64,000 nucleotides of DNA from contig MHBL01000381.1 of assembly GCA_001803235.1 (NCBI GenBank), forward strand, positions 1 to 64,000, given 5' to 3'. The stretch is from Lentisphaerae bacterium RIFOXYA12_64_32 (GTDB lineage Bacteria; Verrucomicrobiota; Lentisphaeria; Oligosphaerales; YB12-FULL-65-16). Shown here one piece after another: positions 63,201 through 64,000 of the stretch; the stretch's first letter is position 1, and each line of letters starts with the position of its first letter. Under the pieces are notes generated by a model, which worked only from the letters and a program-made list of their open reading frames with translations, made no database searches and was not told where the DNA came from. A program made the translations under genes and the position numbers.

Positions 63201-64000
63201 ACGAGGCGCAAGCCGCGCCGTGCGACTGGTTCCGGGCCGGTTCCGCGGGGCTGCTGCCCGGCAGTTACGCGTGGCGCTACCGCGGCCGCATCCCGCAGAC
63301 CCAGACGCTGGAGAGCGGCTGGCACACGGCGTCGGGACGGCAGCGCGGCCCGTTGCTTGTCGCTGACTACGGGTACGCATCGCCTCCGGCCGGGCTCTCT
63401 GTGTCGGACCTGGGCGACGGCTGCTTTGAGTTGGGGTTCAGGGTCGAGAATGCCCAGGGCTACCGAATCGACCTTGCCGGGCCGAACGGGTTCCGCCAAG
63501 CCTGGTCCTGTCCCTTCCTGCCCGACGAGTACGGCGTCATACCCATCAACCGCGACGTGGTCACGGAGGTCCAGCTTCCCGGGCCGGGCGTTTACACCTG
63601 GCAGGTCTGCGGCTACAACCCGCTCGACACGGCTGACAGTGTCCAGGGATGGCGGGCCGGCCCTGACTTGGTGGTCCCGGCTGGCACCAGCGTCGTGCCC
63701 GTTCCCCTGACGGCGCCGGGAGAGGTCTGGCCGGCCGATGGTGGCGTGATCCAGGCTGACACGAGTGGCGGGGGCTGGATCGAGTTGAGCTGGCAGCCGG
63801 TGCCCGGCGCCGTCGACTACCTGGTGTACCTGGGCGCGGACGGCCAGGCGACGCTGTACAATTACGAGCAGGTCGGCAATCTGAACCTGATCCGGTTGCG
63901 CCTGGCCCCGGGCCACTACCTGCTCAGCGTGCAGGCGGTCGGCCTGAACGGTGGTACCGGCGCGGCGTCGGTGCGGCGTTTTACCGTGCTGGGTGCGGAC
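51224..64000 (+). CDS. Giant secreted MBG-repeat protein (partial, open at window end)
   Basis: The frame is open from 51191 to the last base, giving at least 4259 residues from the ATG at 51224; an ATG at 51287 is also possible, and neither has a strong ribosome-binding site. A signal-like helix, LHSFLVVMALATPLVSRALA, precedes two copies of the cluster's shared module (VHASPEMVCLY; IHASAEMLFLY) separated by a cadherin domain. Then come an ARGCCWNT/YYVRAYATNEYG module and about 2900 residues of MBG-type Ig-like domains. After these lie a cadherin-like domain, two Calx-beta-like domains (about 61900-62510), GWNL modules (PGWNLVSIRVDTG; PGWDLIGPLDDS), and fibronectin-like domains to the edge. 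The long minus-strand frames across this gene are shadows. It is likely a fibre-like adhesin. Confidence 0.85.
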   Translation, partial: MRSRVSGTLVNRLWREGSCVAMFSSCDSDQRGGDGARRLLRRGRDVTLHSFLVVMALATPLVSRALAARTPHFGPVHASPEMVCLYSDDFRIDAVQARPGDELAVYSEAGVLCGATVVASDGRYTVTVYRDDPVTPEQDGALQDEALFFRVWDAVAGREYVSAEVQVVFAEKTNGTGRPYWTFNNDVYRVDLDAVPNDHAPVIQNTIRTVLENAENGAPVGFPVTGTDADGDTLHYRITAGNESGAFALNADSGQLTVADHTQLDYSTVPQYVLTVQADDGLHATSASVTVNVRPVAHFQPIHASAEMLFLYGTVVIHGVGAQPNDEVGVYSDSGILCGAAQVETAGAYTVTVYADDPVTPGLDGALPDETLSIRVWDLSGVREYSGTEVRLPFVEKASGGRPYWSQSNDLYRVDVAVPRWPTVSTAAVSAITASTARCGGNVSDEGDAVVTARGCCWNTTGSPTLADDKTSDGTGPGDFTSDLTGLTASTPYYVRAYATNEYGTAYGAERAFTAAAKQDQTITFDPLPAKTYGDADFTPSATASSGLGVGLASANPGVATIVDGKIHIVGAGTATITASQPGDANWNAAPDVPRVLTVAKAPATVTLSGLSHTYDGTSKTATVTTIPSGLAVTVTYAGSGTAPTQAGDYAVVATVNDANYQGLANGTLTIAKAPLTARADDKARPYGQANPPLTITYTGFVNGDDAGDLDAPPTISTTAVIDSPVGDYAITLAGGNDNNYSFILVDGTLSVGKTSQTITFDPLPGKTYGDPPFTISATASSGLPVTFASLTPSVATVSGNTVTIHAAGTATIRASQGGNGEYGAAPTVDRTLTVAKANLTVTADNKSRNYGDANPAFTLQYAGWVGSDDPGVIDALPTAGSNATVTSPVGTYAITPSGGTDNNYTFTYVNGTLSITAATLTATAEDTSRPYGSANPALTVSYSGFMNGETVAVLTQEPVPATAAGPGSPVGTYPITLSGGSAQNYAFVLVSGTLTVTKADQSITFDALPARTYGDPPFSVAATASSGLAVTFTSLTPGVITVDGTTVTIVGAGTATLRAAQSGDTNYNAATAVERSFAVGKKALAVTAADKSRVHGAANPSFTLGFTGWAGDDEVGDLTVLPTASCTATATSNVGSYDIVPAGGSDENYTFTYVKGTLTITRATLNATADDTSRPYGQANPALTITYTGFANGETATVLDDEPDAATTAAPDSAPGAYAITLSGGSDNNYAFAFVGGTLTVTQASQSITFAELPGKTYGDTNFDLTATASSGLPVAFISDNAAVATVSGSTVTLHAAGTATIRVSQAGDANYSAAPAVERTLTVAKKTLTVTADHQGRTYGAVNPAFTLQYNGWAGDDDTGDLDAVPTAACAAVPASDAGLYDIVPAGGAADNYDFAYVNGTLTVAKAALTISADAKSRAYGEANPVFTLSFDGFVLGQDRSVLDAEPTAATTAIPASAPGSYTITLSGGSDGDYAFTLVQGTLTVTKAAQTITFGALPGKTYGDADFAVTASASSGLAVVFTSLAPAVATVAGSTVHIAGAGQATIRASQPGNANYEPAPAVEHVLDVARKNLTATADNKSRLYGVENPLLTIGYDGFAGGDDASVLDEEPVAATTATVHSPVGIYPITLSGGSDDNYSFVLVDGTLEVGRTPQSITFSEIAAKTYGAADFDLTATATSGLPVSFASSDAAVATVAGSTVHIVGAGTATITASQAGDENYAPAADVNRTLTVNRKTLTVVAADKSRTYGTASPVFTLQFSGWVGADGVGDLAVAPTATCTATATSPVGPYDIVAAGGADDNYDFAYTDGTLTVTNALLTATAENKSRTYATVNPPLTVSYAGFVNGEDSGVLAPAPTAATVADLASPAGTYPIVLSGGSAANYSLMLVNGTLTVTKASQTIAFDALPGKVYGDAGFALMATASSGLVVSYTSLNEAVATISGTTVTMVGAGSATIRAAQPGNANYDAALPVEQTLTVAKKELAVTADDKTRAYGGSNPPFTVRYAGWVGTDTVQVLDTPPVAACAATITSDTGAYPITPSGGSDGNYDFAYTAGALTVGKAPLTATADNKSRAAGAPNPVLTITYTGFLNGDDAADLDTPPVPATAVLDNSTDVGTFPITFSVAGDDNNYALTLVGGTLSVGLIEQAITFDPLGARTYGDAAFELTASIVPADLAVVFASLNADVATVSGTTLTIVGAGTTTIRASQPGDATHAPAPNVDQVLVIAKAPLTATAENKARPYGQPNPALTIAYSGFVNGEDRTVLDVEPTVSTAATLDSPIGDHPIVLAGGGDANYALTLVDGLLTVGKSPQTITFPQPADRTYGDAASDPGASSSSGLAVALTSLTPAVVTVSGSTVTIVGAGQATVRAEQAGDANYAAATPVERTFTVAKKDLSVTANDQTREYGQANPPLTLTYAGFVQGEDETVLDVQPTAATAAALGSAPGAYPIELSSGSDANYALTLHDGTLIVTQAQQTITFPAIAGRTYGDATFALNATSGSGLAVIYVSLDETVATLSGSTVTVVGAGLATIRATQAGNANYGPAPDVTRSFTVARKSLIVTAENKSRPYGQANPPLTVAYTGFAAGDNASVLDAQPTATTVADAASPAGSYAITLSGGSDANYALTLQNGTLTVSKAAQTISFAALDVKTYGDASFGLSGSATSGLLVAFTSLNTSVATVSGSTVTIVGAGTATIRAAQAGDGNYTAAPNVDRVLTVNKKTLTVSAEDNTRTYGAPNPALTLTYAGWADTDPLRTLDTWPAATCSAINTATLGVYAIIPAGGADRKYDLAYVNGTLTVTQAPLTATADSKSRPYGQANPSLTITYSGFMNGETAAVLDVAPGSSTLATVSSSVGAYEIALSGGSDGCYALSLVHGTLTVVKAAQTISFAALSGKTYGDAPFGLTATAGSGLPISFASSSPAVATVAGSTLTVTGAGTTTITASQAGNTNWLPAPDVPQALAVARKALVARAEDTTRVYLAANPPLTVAYSGFVTGEDHTVLDQEPSVTTTATPSSPVAAYPITLSGGSDNNYALTLVNGTLTVTPASQAITFGPLAGKTYGDAGFNLTGSASSGLPVTFTSLNSDVATVSGSTVTITGAGVAAIRATQPGNANYSAAPHADQALTVLKKTLAVAAHNKSRSYGIANPAFTLQFSGWVGGDGLANLATVPTATCAATVTSDAGVYPIVPAGGVDENYDFNYTHGTLSVDQAPLTVTADDKTRPYGQPNPSFTLSFAGFVNGDVATVLDALPTVSTTATAASPVGDYAIHLVGGSDNNYALTLVDGTLRITPASQAITFDLLPGKTYGAAAFGLTASASSGLPVTFTSLNRDVATVSGSTVTITGAGAATLRATQPGNTNYGAAPQVDRILSVAKATLTATVDNQSRAYRTADPVFTVSFSGFVNGETASVLDAPPTAATSATFDSPPGVYPITLSGGSDTNYDFSRVDGALTIINLSPVIDQAGPLSVVMDENGAPRPWAAPVLTASYDGAGVLNWSLLSSPRHGLATVRGTGAAPTVFHYAPVADWYGTDRFSVQVTDGFGFGDAITIEVTVAPSAAQGIVVSAPDLMVVEGETASFSVCLAARPLGAVDVNVTVAGRAGAVAVVDHAVMVFSVHNWNVPQAVLVLGCEDADTTDTSTVLNIADSLQALVARDLSVTVLDDDRQGICVSARELSVREGGQCTLGVSLMQAPAGPVEVDICCVCGAAYVALSGRQSLTFGPGDWNTPQTLTVSAPDDGDAEDRFARLQLSAAGVDDIFVDVQVLDGGATQVLNLEPGWNLVSIRVDTGTATLTSLFSPPCVGAIWRWDAVLQGYVNARTEPVVPLVGYWVYCGTRAMAQVVLQGEALQPVRRDLSPGWDLIGPLDDSPKRQTPGLLGGVWVWTGGDLWGCQDGYLSAAGHETPDLWGYHDGKMFNLDDAPEQLPVWQEQGVLMQGHAYWVEAVATHPWYPFLFWDRVPLPDGAGDYTAYQVEIWDGAPELPDSVCLAVLYVDEAQAAPCDWFRAGSAGLLPGSYAWRYRGRIPQTQTLESGWHTASGRQRGPLLVADYGYASPPAGLSVSDLGDGCFELGFRVENAQGYRIDLAGPNGFRQAWSCPFLPDEYGVIPINRDVVTEVQLPGPGVYTWQVCGYNPLDTADSVQGWRAGPDLVVPAGTSVVPVPLTAPGEVWPADGGVIQADTSGGGWIELSWQPVPGAVDYLVYLGADGQATLYNYEQVGNLNLIRLRLAPGHYLLSVQAVGLNGGTGAASVRRFTVLGAD
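52780..61600 (+). repeat. MBG-domain array with two alternating super-unit lengths
   Basis: The motif QTITFxxLPxKTYGDxxF recurs 14 times, near 52790, 53499, 54233, 54968, 55703, 56194, 56931, 57670, 58167, 58659, 59151, 59884, 60377 and 61116. Spacings fall in two classes: about 735 bases (three domains: TITF type, TVTADxKSRxYG..GW type, TATAExxSRPYG..GF type) and about 493 bases (the GW-type domain absent). The difference equals one domain of about 81 residues. Confidence 0.85.
59517..59567 (+). other. AT-rich codon-usage island inside an MBG domain
   Basis: About 50 bases are near 38% GC by my count, inside a strongly GC-rich gene. In frame they encode CSAINTATLGVYAIIP using codons such as TCA, ATA, AAT, ACT, CTA, GGA, TAT, ATT and CCT. 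Those codons are nearly absent around it. The peptide still fits the MBG consensus at that position (compare CTATATSNVGSYDIVP near 54600). Confidence 0.8.

Noticed and set aside
59543..63916. Minus-strand open frame of 1457 codons, with similar ones at 53669-55231 and 57215-59014
   Set aside because: They run opposite to the MBG repeats and only mirror their periodic sequence. The plus-strand frame is continuous and carries the domain motifs.
15886..64000. PEP-CTERM or LPXTG sorting signals on the giant proteins
   Set aside because: The visible C-termini (at 34464, 44259, 50155 and 51169) lack the motif, the membrane helix and the basic tail.

Overview
The window is GC-rich bacterial DNA, coding on both strands in its first 5.4 kb and only on the + strand after that. 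Giant secreted repeat proteins, QueG-like reductases, a LytS/LytTR-type two-component pair, a 23S-insertion-type four-helix-bundle gene and many GC-rich intergenic hairpin repeats together suggest a PVC-group bacterium (Kiritimatiellota, Lentisphaerota or a relative). That assignment rests on gene style, not on a marker gene.

Left part (1-9.9 kb): a metallophosphoesterase; a minus-strand operon of three tandem QueG-like 4Fe-4S proteins; an IclR regulator next to a divergent FAD-dependent oxidoreductase; then a membrane-anchored parvulin-type prolyl isomerase and a two-TM/HAMP class III nucleotide cyclase. The IclR/QueG-like/FAD group looks like a small catabolic or redox island with its own regulator.

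Middle (9.9-14.6 kb): a LytS-type sensor kinase and a LytTR response regulator separated by repeat-rich DNA. The repeats include arrays of a 7-bp unit (GAATGCT), arrays of an 8-bp unit (TGMGTCAY) and several perfect or near-perfect hairpins.

Right part (14.6 kb to the end): a run of co-directional exported proteins. In order: a 334-aa secreted protein; a 6192-aa LamG-repeat protein with an embedded seven-repeat FG-GAP propeller; a small four-helix-bundle protein; a 3045-aa protein with an N-terminal propeller and a C-terminal third resembling Tc toxin A; a 1879-aa Calx-beta/RTX protein; a 316-aa two-module protein; and a protein of more than 4259 aa dominated by MBG (bacterial Ig-like) repeats, open at the window end. 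They share small modules (a GWNL module and a module with a D-D-P-x-T-P core), so they probably form one cell-surface or secreted set.

The most unusual signal is the 7-bp repeat. It lies in GAATGCT orientation downstream of genes, where every frame holds a stop. It lies in the opposite orientation, AGCATTC, inside the signal-peptide coding regions of three giant secreted proteins, where every frame is open and encodes the heptapeptide FSIQHSA. Forward array, start codon and reverse array recur three times in 29 kb. Other anomalies are a duplicated leader before the LamG giant, a LamG domain inserted inside another LamG domain, and a short AT-rich tract with foreign codon usage inside an MBG domain.
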